Source: an uncultured Desulfobacter sp. (GTDB lineage Bacteria; Desulfobacterota; Desulfobacteria; Desulfobacterales; Desulfobacteraceae). Taken from it: a stretch of DNA of 64,000 bases. This document shows, piece by piece, positions 53,099 through 62,227 of this stretch. Position 1 is the stretch's first letter, and every line of letters starts with the position of its first letter. The stretch covers positions 4,362,501-4,426,500 of the forward strand of contig NZ_OY781882.1 of NCBI RefSeq assembly GCF_963677125.1, written 5' to 3'. The translations under genes and the position numbers were made by a program. Under the pieces are notes generated by a model. It did no database searches, was not told the origin of the DNA, and saw nothing but the letters and a program-made list of their open reading frames with translations.

Positions 53099-55786
53099 AT
53101 GGATCAAGACAAATTTGGTAGTAAAGATCAACTAAAATTGTCCAGTGCAACGGCGCAGTTCTATAGACTTGAGACCTTGGAAAAACAAGGAATCGGAAAC
53201 ATCTCAAGCCTGCCGTTTTCAATTAAAATATTATTGGAGCAGACCCTGCGCAACCTGGACTACTTCCAAGTCAATGAAGAAGATATCGTTGCATTGGCAA
53301 ATTGGCAGCCCAAACAAAAATCAGACAAAGAGATTCCGTTTAAGCCGGCCCGGGTCATTTTGCAGGACTTGACAGGGGTCCCCGCTCTGGTGGATTTGGC
53401 TGCCCTGCGGACATCCATGAGCCAATTGGGGGGCAATCCTGGGGTTATCAACCCCAAAATACCGGTGGACCTGATTATTGACCACTCTATTCAGGTGGAT
53501 TCGTTCGGCAAAGCAGACTCCCTGCAGCTCAATATGGAGAAGGAATTTGAACGCAACCGGGAAAGATACGAATTTTTGAAATGGGGACAAAAAAACTTCC
53601 AGAATATGAGGATATTTCCTCCCGGCGTGGGCATTGTTCATCAGGTGAACCTGGAGTCTTTAGCCAATGTCGTGCAAATGAGAGATAATGTCTGTTTTTC
53701 CGACACCGTGGTCGGCACCGATTCCCATACGCCCATGGTGAACGGCTTAGGTGTATTGGGCTGGGGCGTTGGCGGCATTGAAGCCGAATCCGTCATGCTG
53801 GGCCAGCCCATTTATATGCAGATCCCTCAGGTTGTGGGATTCAAGCTGACCGGCAAAATGGGCCCCGGCACCACGGCCACGGACTTGGTTTTCAGGATCG
53901 TTCAAATCCTAAGGGAAGTGGGTGTGGTGGAAAAGTTTGTTGAATTCTATGGCGACGGCCTTTCAGGGCTCAGCCTTGCCGACAGAGCCACCATCTCCAA
54001 CATGGCGCCCGAGTATGGGGCAACCATGGGCTTTTTCCCCACGGATGCCGAGACCTTGGAATATCTGAAAGAGACCGGCAGAAGTCCTGACATCATTGAA
54101 CGGGTTGAGCGTTACTGCAAGGAGCAAGGTCTTTTTAGAACCGACGGCATGTCCGCCCCGCAGTTTTCAGAGGAAATTGAGCTGGATCTTTCAACCATCG
54201 AACCGTCCCTGGCAGGCCCCAAACGCCCCATGGACCGTATCGGATTGTCGAGTATGAAGTCAACTTGGGCAAAAACCTTGACAGCACCTGTTGGCCCCCA
54301 AGGATATGAATTAAAAGAGAATGAGCTGACGGCCCAGGCAGAGATTACCCCGTCTGACTCAGGAACGCCCTTTACCCTGGCACACGGCTCAGTTGTGCTG
54401 GCAGCCATCACCTCCTGCACCAACACCAGCAATCCGTCCGTCATGATTGCAGCCGGTTTACTGGCCCAAAAAGCCGTGGAAAAGGGGCTTAAAGCCAAAC
54501 CATGGGTCAAAACATCCCTGGCACCGGGCTCAAGGGTTGTCACGGATTACCTGGAAAAATCAAAACTTGACGGATTTTTAGAACAACTTGGCTTTTTTAC
54601 GGTTGGGTATGGCTGTACAAGCTGTATCGGCAATTCCGGTCCCCTGTCGGAACCGATCACCAAAGCCATAACAGACAACGATCTGGTGGTTGCATCGGTG
54701 CTCTCGGGCAACCGGAATTTTGAAGGCAGAGTTAATCCGCTCACAAAAGCCAATTATCTGGCAAGCCCGCCCCTGGTTGTGGCCTATGCCATCGCTGGAA
54801 CGGTCAATACCAATCTTGCGGAAGATCCCTTGGGGACAGATCCGGCCGGCAACCCGGTCTACCTGAAAGATATCTGGCCGGATACAGACGAAATTGCAAA
54901 AGTTATCTCAATGATCACCCCGGACATGTATCTGCAGCGGTACAGCAATTTTGAAACCCTGTCTCCGCTCTGGAACGAAATCCCCACCAAGGGCGATGAG
55001 GTGTATGAATGGGATGAATCCTCAACCTATATCAGAAATCCGCCCTTTTTCGTGAACATGAGCAAGGAGCTGAAGCCTGACAGTGATATTGTTGACGCCA
55101 CGGTCCTGGTGAAGGTTGGGGACTCGGTCACCACCGACCATATTTCACCGGCCGGGGCCATCGCACAAAACACGCCGGCAGCAAAGTATCTGCTTGATCA
55201 CAAAATTGCCCTTGCTGATTTTAATTCATATGGTTCCAGAAGGGGAAATGACCAGGTGATGGTCCGGGGAACCTTTGCCAACATCCGATTGAGAAACCAG
55301 CTTGCACCCGGAACTGAAGGCGGTATTACCACCTATCTTCCCACCGGGGAACAGATGTCTATTTTTGACGCGTCCGGAAAATATAAAGAGGCCGGCACGC
55401 CGTTGATTGTTTTGGCCGGCAAGGAATACGGCACAGGATCTTCACGGGACTGGGCGGCCAAGGGGACGTATCTGTTGGGCGTAAAAGCGGTTATTGCCAC
55501 TAGTTACGAAAGGATCCACAGGTCCAACCTGCTGGGTATGGGGGTGTTACCCCTACAGTTTAAAGACGGCAGTTCGCCCGAGTCTTTGAACCTGACCGGC
55601 AAAGAATCCTATTCCATTTTGGGACTCAGTGACGGCATTAAACCCGGCATGGAATTGACACTCAAAGCGGATGATCAGGAAATTCCGGTGCTGCTTAGAT
55701 TGGACACCCCTGTGGAAATTGAATACTATCGAAACGGCGGGATTCTGCATACCGTATTAAGAAACTTCATGAAAGAGGTCGATTAA
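53099..55786 (+). CDS. acnA: Aconitate hydratase A
   Basis: 895 residues of the AcnA/IRP1 family, the same length as E. coli AcnA (891). Cluster-ligand cysteines are in CTNTSN (first) and CTSCIGNSGPL (the pair); substrate and signature segments GTDSHTPMVNGLGVLGWGVG, TDHISPAGAI and GSSRDWAAKGT are all present, and the swivelling C-terminal domain is complete. Known reaction: citrate to isocitrate through cis-aconitate with a [4Fe-4S] cluster. AAAAGGAG lies seven bases before ATG 53099. It ends in a strong bidirectional terminator. In a Desulfobacter-like organism it serves the oxidative TCA cycle. Confidence 0.96.
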   Translation: MDQDKFGSKDQLKLSSATAQFYRLETLEKQGIGNISSLPFSIKILLEQTLRNLDYFQVNEEDIVALANWQPKQKSDKEIPFKPARVILQDLTGVPALVDLAALRTSMSQLGGNPGVINPKIPVDLIIDHSIQVDSFGKADSLQLNMEKEFERNRERYEFLKWGQKNFQNMRIFPPGVGIVHQVNLESLANVVQMRDNVCFSDTVVGTDSHTPMVNGLGVLGWGVGGIEAESVMLGQPIYMQIPQVVGFKLTGKMGPGTTATDLVFRIVQILREVGVVEKFVEFYGDGLSGLSLADRATISNMAPEYGATMGFFPTDAETLEYLKETGRSPDIIERVERYCKEQGLFRTDGMSAPQFSEEIELDLSTIEPSLAGPKRPMDRIGLSSMKSTWAKTLTAPVGPQGYELKENELTAQAEITPSDSGTPFTLAHGSVVLAAITSCTNTSNPSVMIAAGLLAQKAVEKGLKAKPWVKTSLAPGSRVVTDYLEKSKLDGFLEQLGFFTVGYGCTSCIGNSGPLSEPITKAITDNDLVVASVLSGNRNFEGRVNPLTKANYLASPPLVVAYAIAGTVNTNLAEDPLGTDPAGNPVYLKDIWPDTDEIAKVISMITPDMYLQRYSNFETLSPLWNEIPTKGDEVYEWDESSTYIRNPPFFVNMSKELKPDSDIVDATVLVKVGDSVTTDHISPAGAIAQNTPAAKYLLDHKIALADFNSYGSRRGNDQVMVRGTFANIRLRNQLAPGTEGGITTYLPTGEQMSIFDASGKYKEAGTPLIVLAGKEYGTGSSRDWAAKGTYLLGVKAVIATSYERIHRSNLLGMGVLPLQFKDGSSPESLNLTGKESYSILGLSDGIKPGMELTLKADDQEIPVLLRLDTPVEIEYYRNGGILHTVLRNFMKEVD

Positions 55787-55791
55787 TTTTA

Positions 55792-55822
55792 AAAGGGGAG
55801 TGGACACCATCCACTCCCCTTT
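55792..55822. terminator. Bidirectional terminator after acnA
   Basis: AAAGGGGAGTGGA (55792-55804) pairs perfectly with TCCACTCCCCTTT (55810-55822) around a 5-base loop. It terminates acnA and the convergent saccharopine dehydrogenase gene. Confidence 0.93.
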
Positions 55823-55846
55823 GCTTTTTATTCAGTAAGCATCTGC

Positions 55847-57160
55847 TCACATAATCTTTTCCGTCATTTTGATGTTCAGATCGGAAAGGCCTTCTAATAC
55901 AGGTTCGTAGATCTCTTTTTTGGTGGGGATCTGGACACCTGTCAGGTCAATTTTACCTTCGGCCATGAGCTTGATCCCAATGCCCAGGGGCAGGCTCACG
56001 GTCCTTGCCATTGACGAATCCCCATTGGGAATGCCGTAGTCAATCAAGGTGGAGGTGATCGTAGATTGAGTTTCATCCGCATTTTCCACAATAAAGGTGT
56101 GGCGCAGCAAAAGCATATCCTTTTCGCCGGGCTTATACGGCAGTTTTTCCATCAATTTTTCACTGAGAACATCCAGGCGGTTGTTCATTGGAGGAATTTT
56201 TTCATTTGAGAACAATCCCAGCCATTCCAGATTCCGGATCACAAAATGATCTTTCTCCAACCCGGCTTTTTCGGCAATGGCTGTAACCACATCACCGCTT
56301 GCGACCACCCCTGCAATATCGGCCATCATTTGCTTGTAGGAGATATTGGACAGCGACGGTCTTGGGGTATCATCCACCAGGCCTAAGTCTACAATTTTTT
56401 TAAGGGTATCGCACCAGCCGATGTTCCGGTAGGTCCCTCGCATAATGGTAAGAGCATCCTTTAATCCATAAATATCTTTGTAGGGCAGAGAATTCCGGTT
56501 TGGATAGACTTCGAATTTTCCTAAGCCTTCCACGGTTTCCACACGATAGTTAAGAAACAGATCCTCTCCCTTGATGTCGATGACTTTATCATTTTTGAGG
56601 AAGCGGGCGGCATTTCTGGAGGCCAGGACCACCCCTTTGGGGCTCCATGAAAATTTGTAGCCAAAGGGATTATCATTATCTTCGGGTGCCGGCAGGCCGC
56701 CGCAGATGGAATAAAAATGACGGATTTTGCCCCCCTGGTCGTGCACCTTGTCAATGACCTGCATGGCGGACATATGGTCAATGCCGGGGTCTACGCCGAT
56801 TTCATTCAAGAAAAGCAGATTTTTGGCTTTGACATCCGCATCCAGCGCTTTCATCTCCTCACTCACATAAGAGGTGGTGGCCATGAATTTATCAAATTTC
56901 AGGCAGGTTTTGGCCACAGTGAGGTGTAGTGTCCAGGGCAAAAGACTGACAATAATATCATGTTGTTTTACCAGGGCATCCAGAGCGCCCTGGTCTTCTA
57001 CTATAAGCTGACATGCAGTCCCGTTCTCAAACCCCTGGACGATTTTTTCCGCCTTTTCAAGGGTTCTTGATGCCACGGTAACCTTAAAATTATTTTCCAG
57101 CAAAAAGACCACTCCGGGTCTGCTAACCAGGCCTGCGCCCAGTATCAATATGTTTTTCAT
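55847..57160 (-). CDS. Saccharopine dehydrogenase (glutamate-forming, SDH half)
   Basis: 437 residues from ATG 57160 (AAGGAAA upstream; the frame from 57226 is longer but lacks signals). An N-terminal Rossmann part starts NILILGAGLVSRPGVVFLLE, as in the NADP+, L-glutamate-forming saccharopine dehydrogenase; the C-terminal catalytic part follows (NEIGVDPGIDHMSAMQVID, SICGGLPAPEDNDNPFGYKFSW). These match the C-terminal half of the animal and plant bifunctional LKR/SDH enzyme. Known reaction: saccharopine to glutamate and 2-aminoadipate semialdehyde. The LKR half is encoded 93 bases upstream on the same strand, so the two reactions of lysine degradation are split between adjacent genes. Confidence 0.9.
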   Translation of the reverse strand: MKNILILGAGLVSRPGVVFLLENNFKVTVASRTLEKAEKIVQGFENGTACQLIVEDQGALDALVKQHDIIVSLLPWTLHLTVAKTCLKFDKFMATTSYVSEEMKALDADVKAKNLLFLNEIGVDPGIDHMSAMQVIDKVHDQGGKIRHFYSICGGLPAPEDNDNPFGYKFSWSPKGVVLASRNAARFLKNDKVIDIKGEDLFLNYRVETVEGLGKFEVYPNRNSLPYKDIYGLKDALTIMRGTYRNIGWCDTLKKIVDLGLVDDTPRPSLSNISYKQMMADIAGVVASGDVVTAIAEKAGLEKDHFVIRNLEWLGLFSNEKIPPMNNRLDVLSEKLMEKLPYKPGEKDMLLLRHTFIVENADETQSTITSTLIDYGIPNGDSSMARTVSLPLGIGIKLMAEGKIDLTGVQIPTKKEIYEPVLEGLSDLNIKMTEKIM

Positions 57161-57253
57161 GGGTGTTTCCTTAAATAATGTCTGAACAAAAACACTGTGT
57201 TTAAACGAAAAGTTGCCCAGATGCAAGCAGATGGGAGACTTTTCGTTTCAACA

Positions 57254-58552
57254 CTAAATAAACGCTTTCATATATTCGTAATCCGGGGTGAATTGCCCCT
57301 TATGAAGGATCAATGCCTTTTTGATGGCATAGGGCAATGCCAGGGCATCAAAAGAGGTGTCAAAATCGGCATTTACGATATCCGGGGCAAATCCTTTTAA
57401 AACTTGGGAAAAGAAGATGGAGGACTCCTTTGAAAACTCACAGGGCAAGTTGTCAATGGCCATGACCGTAATCCCGTCCGTTGTGATGCCCGCTTCAAAG
57501 GTATCGGTTCCTGGCAGATACGTAAAGCACGCGTTATCCGGCATGGTGGCATCTTTTGTAATTTCAATGGACCCTTCTATGTCACAGCTGATATCCCCGA
57601 TGACTGAAAGCTTGGAGGGCTTGTCCCCACCCTCCTGAAGCCCTTTTGCGGTCACGATTCTGGGATAATCTTCGGTCCAGTATATGCAGTTAACCAGGAT
57701 ATCCATATGGGGCAGAAAACCGTCCATGACGGACCGGTATTTTTCAGGATGGTCATAGTACTCCTGGAGGCTGAACTCGCCGTCAATTGGCGTTACCATG
57801 TCAGCTTCCTTGAAAACCACTTTATAGATATGGTGACGGTCGGGACAGGCCGCGTCTCGAATCTGAGAAATCTGATCCGGCGAGATCTCTTTTATCGGAA
57901 GAATATCCAGAATCTGCTGGGCTCCCTGGGAAACATTCCCGTATCCGGCAAAGCCAACCACAAGCGGGGCGATCTGTTCAGGCAATCCCTGGCTTGCAAT
58001 TTTTTCTCCAATGGTTTTAACATGGGCTTTGGCCTCATCCAGAGAAGCATACGCATAGGCCTGTTTCAGCTCATCCAGAGGAGAGGCAATTCCCTTTAAG
58101 GACAACTTTTGGGCAAATGCGAACAGGGTCTCGATCATACCGGCATAGCCGGCATGGGCACCGAAAAAGATCAATCTTTGATTCTTTTCATTGGCGATAC
58201 GTTCGTAGTCAATAAGGTTGCATTTAAGATCGACCAGCTTTTGAAGCAGACCCATGTTATATGGCTGTCCCTTGATTGTATGGGAAAAAAAGATATAGGT
58301 TTTCCCCTGTGCCAGCAGATCCACCGGAATCTCTTTGACGGCAAAAACAGTATCGACCTGGCTTAAGTCTTCCTGGATAATAGCCTTGTTTTTTTCAAAT
58401 TCATCATCCTTGTAAATCCTGAGATCTGAGGGTTGGACCACAGCCTCAATGCCGAACCGATCTTTTAGCTCTTTTACATCTTCAGGAATAAGGGGAACCC
58501 GTCTTTCCCATTTATTCTTGTCTTCTCTTCGAATACCGAGGTATTTTTTCAT
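57254..58552 (-). CDS. Lysine-ketoglutarate reductase-like protein (LKR half)
   Basis: 432 residues with the alanine dehydrogenase/PNT-type N-terminal domain: LGIRREDKNKWERRVPLIPE, the beginning typical of LKR in AASS proteins, then FFSHTIKGQPYNMGLL and CNLIDYERIANEKNQRLIFF, GAHAGYAGMIETL, and a nucleotide-binding VVGFAGYGNVSQGAQQIL. Known reaction of LKR: lysine plus 2-oxoglutarate and NADPH to saccharopine. The C-terminal part carries conserved IVTAKGLQEG, ISCDIEGSIE and TYLPGTDTFEAGI. Followed by the SDH gene in the same direction. Stand-alone saccharopine pathways in bacteria exist but are not common, so this pair is worth noting. Direction of flux (degradation) is inferred from family. 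Confidence 0.9.
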   Translation of the reverse strand: MKKYLGIRREDKNKWERRVPLIPEDVKELKDRFGIEAVVQPSDLRIYKDDEFEKNKAIIQEDLSQVDTVFAVKEIPVDLLAQGKTYIFFSHTIKGQPYNMGLLQKLVDLKCNLIDYERIANEKNQRLIFFGAHAGYAGMIETLFAFAQKLSLKGIASPLDELKQAYAYASLDEAKAHVKTIGEKIASQGLPEQIAPLVVGFAGYGNVSQGAQQILDILPIKEISPDQISQIRDAACPDRHHIYKVVFKEADMVTPIDGEFSLQEYYDHPEKYRSVMDGFLPHMDILVNCIYWTEDYPRIVTAKGLQEGGDKPSKLSVIGDISCDIEGSIEITKDATMPDNACFTYLPGTDTFEAGITTDGITVMAIDNLPCEFSKESSIFFSQVLKGFAPDIVNADFDTSFDALALPYAIKKALILHKGQFTPDYEYMKAFI

Positions 58553-58726
58553 ATGTTCTCTTTCTGCACAGATCCTATATTCATTATTACTTTATATTTT
58601 CCATCAGTTAAATGACTATAGCTCTATAACAGATATAGGTATTTCATTCAATATATTAATGGTATACCAGTGAAAGACATATTGTATTGACGCTACCAGC
58701 AGGCCTATTTCAGTTAAACGTGAGCC

Positions 58727-59851
58727 TTAGGGCTTTTTTTCATCATGGCCGGCATCTGCAATGTTTGGTCGGGTATCTTTATGCTGATCTGGGGATGACG
58801 CTCTCTTTTTTTGTTCGCGCATTTGCATCATGATACGCTGCATTCTGGCCGCGTCTGCCTGGCGAATCGATTGGGCGTTCCGGTGTTGGGCGACAAAGGA
58901 AAGATACTGGTCTGCCGGGATCCGGGTCTGCCAGTGGCCGGTGAGCATGGCAGCGCCAATGCCGAGACTGAAAATTACCAGAAAAATGACTGCCATAATT
59001 TCAGGGCCCAGCGTTGCTTTACCCGAAACGTATGAAAAAGAGAGCGCTCCTTTTTCCGGACAATGAGACACGCAGTTCAGGCAGGCCAGGCACTCTGGTG
59101 AGCGAACGGTTGTTTGATGGCTGACCCCAATTAAACCGGGGCAGTATCGGTCACATTTTTTGCACCCGATACAACGGTCCGGATTTCGATGCACCCGCGC
59201 CGGACTGAACAACCCGATGACGCCTAAAAGGGCACCATATGGACAAAGATACCGGCACCAAAACCGTCGAAAAAAAAGCGACAGCACAACCAGCACCACG
59301 ATCACAGCCAGGGCCACCGGTGTGATGTGTGTAAAGAACCAGAGCATTTTTAAATCGGCAAACCGGTTGGCACTGCTGTTCAAAAAACCGTCAACCCCGG
59401 CTTGAGGCATCACGAAAAAAATTTGAAATATGAAAAATGCTGCCAGGATATATTTGATAGCCCCAAGTATCAGGTCCAGCCATCGGGGAATGACCAGGGG
59501 AGACCGAAACATTTTTGCGTTGAGCCGATCAAGATAGTCGCTGATGAGTCCCACCGGACAGACCCAGGCGCAAAAGCCCCGCCGAACCAGCAGAGCAGAG
59601 CCACAAATAATTAAAAAAAGAACAAGACCTGCCGGATGAATTGCCGGGATGGTGTGTGCCGCCATAAAATGCCGCAAACTGAGCAGTGCACTGATAGGCA
59701 AAAAAGCATCCACGCTGTCAGGCCGATGGAATCCCGGCATAACGCCTTTTTCAAGGCTTGCCGCAAACAGGTAAAACCGAATACCGCTAAATACTACAAT
59801 ACCCAGAAACAGGTGTTGCACCCATTGTCTGGGCGACCATTTCTGTTTCAT
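58727..59851 (-). CDS. NapH/CcoG-like membrane polyferredoxin
   Basis: 374 residues from ATG 59851 (AAGGG about eight bases upstream); the longer start at 59872 has no RBS. Four to five membrane helices carry cytoplasmic Cys motifs of the NapH/NosR type, CAWVCPVG and CRYLCPYG, and two [4Fe-4S] sets follow: CIGCKKCDRYCPG and CLACLNCVSHCPE. A further membrane helix (IMAVIFLVIFSLGIGAAMLTG) leads to a C-terminal tail with HRNAQSIRQADAARMQRIM and a charged end. Known relatives pass electrons from quinol to periplasmic reductases or help assemble them. It stands alone without a catalytic partner here. The tail is longer than in NapH. Confidence 0.87.
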   Translation of the reverse strand: MKQKWSPRQWVQHLFLGIVVFSGIRFYLFAASLEKGVMPGFHRPDSVDAFLPISALLSLRHFMAAHTIPAIHPAGLVLFLIICGSALLVRRGFCAWVCPVGLISDYLDRLNAKMFRSPLVIPRWLDLILGAIKYILAAFFIFQIFFVMPQAGVDGFLNSSANRFADLKMLWFFTHITPVALAVIVVLVVLSLFFRRFWCRYLCPYGALLGVIGLFSPARVHRNPDRCIGCKKCDRYCPGLIGVSHQTTVRSPECLACLNCVSHCPEKGALSFSYVSGKATLGPEIMAVIFLVIFSLGIGAAMLTGHWQTRIPADQYLSFVAQHRNAQSIRQADAARMQRIMMQMREQKKRASSPDQHKDTRPNIADAGHDEKKP

Positions 59852-60160
59852 ATAAAACGCCCTTTGAATCATTGGTGGGGGGGATTTCGGTCAATGCATA
59901 TTACTGCAAAATGGACATGACCTGGCCATCCCATTATTTCTAAAGGACGCCAATATAACACTGCATATTTTTTAGACAAATTACCGTTTGGTTATGATTT
60001 TGAGCGCGCTCTTAGTTGACATAAAAAATCTGGTATTTTATGTCATATTTTTTCAGCCATTTAATGGGGATCGAAGAATCCTGCCCATGGGAAAGATTGG
60101 CGCCATCGTTATCCCAACCGGGCGCTGCGCCCATGATGGGAGTGGTGAAAAAAATTTAAT
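59852..60160. other. Intergenic with a perfect inverted repeat
   Basis: TGACATAAAA (60017-60026) and TTTTATGTCA (60036-60045) are a 10-base inverted repeat with a 9-base spacer, followed on the plus strand by TATTTTTTTC. It may be a terminator for something on the plus strand or an operator for the NapH-like gene; no plus-strand gene ends nearby. The rest of the gap shows nothing. Confidence 0.5.
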
Positions 60161-60841
60161 TTAGAACAGGTGCAGAGCCATGGCCATGGAGCCCAGAAGC
60201 GAGTGAGAAAGCGCAACGCCCCAGATATTCGGCTTTTTAATGAATATGACTCCCCAGACCAATCCGCTGATCAGCGCAATAAAGAGCAGGGGCGGATGGT
60301 TGTAAATAATATGGAGAAAACAAAAGGACAAGGTGGATATGCACAGAAAAAAGCGGTTTCCCAGGCCCGGTATCCGCTTAACTTCCGAAAATAAAATCCC
60401 CCTGAAGAGTAGCTCCTGGACAGGTCCCAGAAAGAAAAAATAAAACAGGTAAAATAGATATATCTGGGGAAAATGATTCTGGGAAGGTTGCCTAAAAGAC
60501 CCGGCTTTGTGCATTAAAACAAGCCCGATGCCGCCGGCAACACAGAAAAATAAATTCCATACCAGGGAACTTTTTAGATTATCGGTTCGAAAACCCAGCT
60601 CCACAAGGCTATACTGCCGAGAGAAACAAAACCAGACAAGTGCCGCCAAAGCGCAGAAACAGGCCAAGAACCGGTACTCAAAGGAGATAAGTTTCAGCCA
60701 AATAAGAATAACCGGCGCATGACAAAGAAAGAGCAGCAAAAAAAGTGAGCGGTAATGAACTGTAGCCTGTCCATGAATATTGTTTTTGTGTTCTGTCTTC
60801 GCAACGGAAAAAACATCCAATGTCCCCTGTTTTGAGTTCAT
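60161..60841 (-). CDS. CPBP/Abi-family intramembrane protease-like protein
   Basis: 226 residues, six or so membrane helices, of the CPBP (CAAX prenyl protease 2/Abi) family. The three motifs are visible: QELLFRGILFSE (canonical EExxxR; here the first Glu is Gln), FCFLHIIYNH (FxxxH) and LSHSLLG (HxxxN/D/S-like). Known members are glutamic-type intramembrane proteases linked to bacteriocin immunity, sorting signal removal or unknown tasks. Loss of the first Glu may reduce or abolish activity, or may mark a variant clade; this needs comparison. It is a lone gene, divergent from the transporter operon. Confidence 0.82.
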   Translation of the reverse strand: MNSKQGTLDVFSVAKTEHKNNIHGQATVHYRSLFLLLFLCHAPVILIWLKLISFEYRFLACFCALAALVWFCFSRQYSLVELGFRTDNLKSSLVWNLFFCVAGGIGLVLMHKAGSFRQPSQNHFPQIYLFYLFYFFFLGPVQELLFRGILFSEVKRIPGLGNRFFLCISTLSFCFLHIIYNHPPLLFIALISGLVWGVIFIKKPNIWGVALSHSLLGSMAMALHLF

Positions 60842-60959
60842 TAATGAGCCTTATATCTTGTGTATCCTATGGAAATAAATAGAAACAATTTCGGATACTA
60901 ACACAATCTTAACAAAAACAAAACGATTCTTCTTGACACCCTGGTTCCCTTTATAATAC

Positions 60960-61116
60960 AGGAGCACCTAACCCATGCCCAGAAGGGCATACGCAAAAAC
61001 AACAGTTTATAGGAAGGTCTGTGTAACCAACACGGATTTTATAATATTCGTTGTGGAGTGAGCCTGGCAGCTAATATGTTAGGCCAGCCCATGGCGGCTA
61101 TACAAAATAGATACCG
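60960..61116 (+). promoter_or_regulatory. Structured 5' leader, candidate riboswitch of undetermined class
   Basis: Upstream of the transporter genes several stems are visible: ATGCCC/GGGCAT (60975-60990), TCTGTGT/ACACGGA, and CTGGC...GCCAG enclosing CTAA/TTAG near 61065-61090. A strong terminator follows directly. I see no B12 box; a molybdenum/tungsten-cofactor-type aptamer is a candidate from context but not shown. The class needs a covariance search. Confidence 0.45.
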
Positions 61117-61173
61117 ACGGCCACGAAGGCTTCGCAAAAAAATTTTTTTTGCAAATTCTTTGTGGCCGTTTTT
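61117..61173 (+). terminator. Intrinsic terminator just before the transporter operon
   Basis: ACGGCCACGAAG (61117-61128) pairs with CTTTGTGGCCGT (61158-61169), twelve pairs with one G-U; an inner GCAAAAAAA/TTTTTTTTGC extends the stem, and TTTTTA follows. It ends 15 bases before the permease start codon, so the operon can be expressed only if it is prevented from forming. Confidence 0.85.
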
Positions 61174-61188
61174 ATTTGGGTATTGATC

Positions 61189-62226
61189 ATGAATTTTGGA
61201 AATATAAAAATACGGAATCTTCTGTTTGACTCCGGGGCATTGATCTTTGCTTTGGCCGCCACAGGGCTGTACTGCATCCAGACCGGCACCTGCCATGTGC
61301 CGTTTCCCATGGTGATCAAAACCATTTCATCCCACCTGATCCACTGGCCTGACCAGGCCACCATACCAGCCCTGGACCACACCATCATCTGGGATATCCG
61401 ACTTCCCCGAACCCTTTTGGCCATGGCCGTGGGCGTGAGTCTCTCTGTTTCCGGCGTGGTGTTCCAGGGCTGTTTCAGGAACCCGCTGGTGGAACCCTAT
61501 GTACTGGGCGCCTCGTCGGGTGCGGCCTTTGGCGCAGCCCTGGGTATTGTTTTTCCGGCATTTTTCCTCTCGGTTCAGATCATGGCCTTTGTGTTTTCAG
61601 CCCTGGCCGTGGCCATGGCCTATACCATGGCCCGGACCGGGCCGGACACCCCGGTGGTCACCCTGGTCCTTTCAGGCATTATTACCGGCTCGGTGTTTGC
61701 CGCCCTGGTGGGCCTGCTCAAATACCTGGCCCAGGATACGGCCCTTCGGGAAATTGTATTCTGGCTTATGGGCGGATTCTACTATGCCGGATGGCAGGAG
61801 GTCCGGATATTGTTTGCGGTGACAGCCGTGGGGCTTGGCATCATCTGGTCTTCCGGATGGCAGCTCAATATCCTGTCCATGGGCGAAGAGGAGGCCAAAA
61901 GCCTTGGCATTAACCCGGGCCGGACCCAGTTTATCCTCATCAGCCTTGCTACCCTGATGACGGCTGCCGCGGTTTCGGCCACAGGCATCATTGCCTGGGT
62001 GGGCCTGATGATTCCCCATGCGGCCAGACTTGTGACCGGACCGGACCATCGCCGGGTGGTGCCGGTATCCGCCATCCTGGGCGCCATTTACCTTATTATC
62101 TGCGACACCCTGGCGCGGACATTGACAACGGCTGAAATTCCCATCGGCATCATCACCTCCCTGGTAGGCGCCCCTTATTTATTTTTTCTGGTCAGAACCC
62201 GTGGCGGACAGATTTTTGGAAGATAA
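61189..62226 (+). CDS. FecCD/BtuC-type ABC transporter permease
   Basis: 345 residues from ATG 61189; a GTG frame from 61162 lies inside the terminator stem and is rejected. About nine to ten membrane helices with the family segments IWDIRLPRTLLAMAVGVSLS, QGCFRNPLVEPYVLGASSGA, LVLSGIITGSVFAALVGLL, WLMGGFYYAG and IAWVGLMIPHAARLVTGPDH. Known substrates of this branch are ferric siderophores, haem, cobalamin and, in MolABC-type systems, molybdate or tungstate. The ATPase starts one base after its stop; a small gene and the binding protein follow. Confidence 0.93.
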   Translation: MNFGNIKIRNLLFDSGALIFALAATGLYCIQTGTCHVPFPMVIKTISSHLIHWPDQATIPALDHTIIWDIRLPRTLLAMAVGVSLSVSGVVFQGCFRNPLVEPYVLGASSGAAFGAALGIVFPAFFLSVQIMAFVFSALAVAMAYTMARTGPDTPVVTLVLSGIITGSVFAALVGLLKYLAQDTALREIVFWLMGGFYYAGWQEVRILFAVTAVGLGIIWSSGWQLNILSMGEEEAKSLGINPGRTQFILISLATLMTAAAVSATGIIAWVGLMIPHAARLVTGPDHRRVVPVSAILGAIYLIICDTLARTLTTAEIPIGIITSLVGAPYLFFLVRTRGGQIFGR

Positions 62227-62227
62227 T

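Noticed and set aside
53321..54753. Antisense frames inside acnA
   Set aside because: Overlap a clearly real 895-residue gene and have no domain or start signals.
60932..60960. TTGACA and TATAAT boxes before the transporter leader
   Set aside because: The spacing is only about 13 bases, too short for a standard sigma-70 promoter, so I did not list it.
61162..61188. GTG-initiated extension of the permease
   Set aside because: It would begin inside the terminator stem; ATG 61189 is the first plausible start and fits the family N-terminus.
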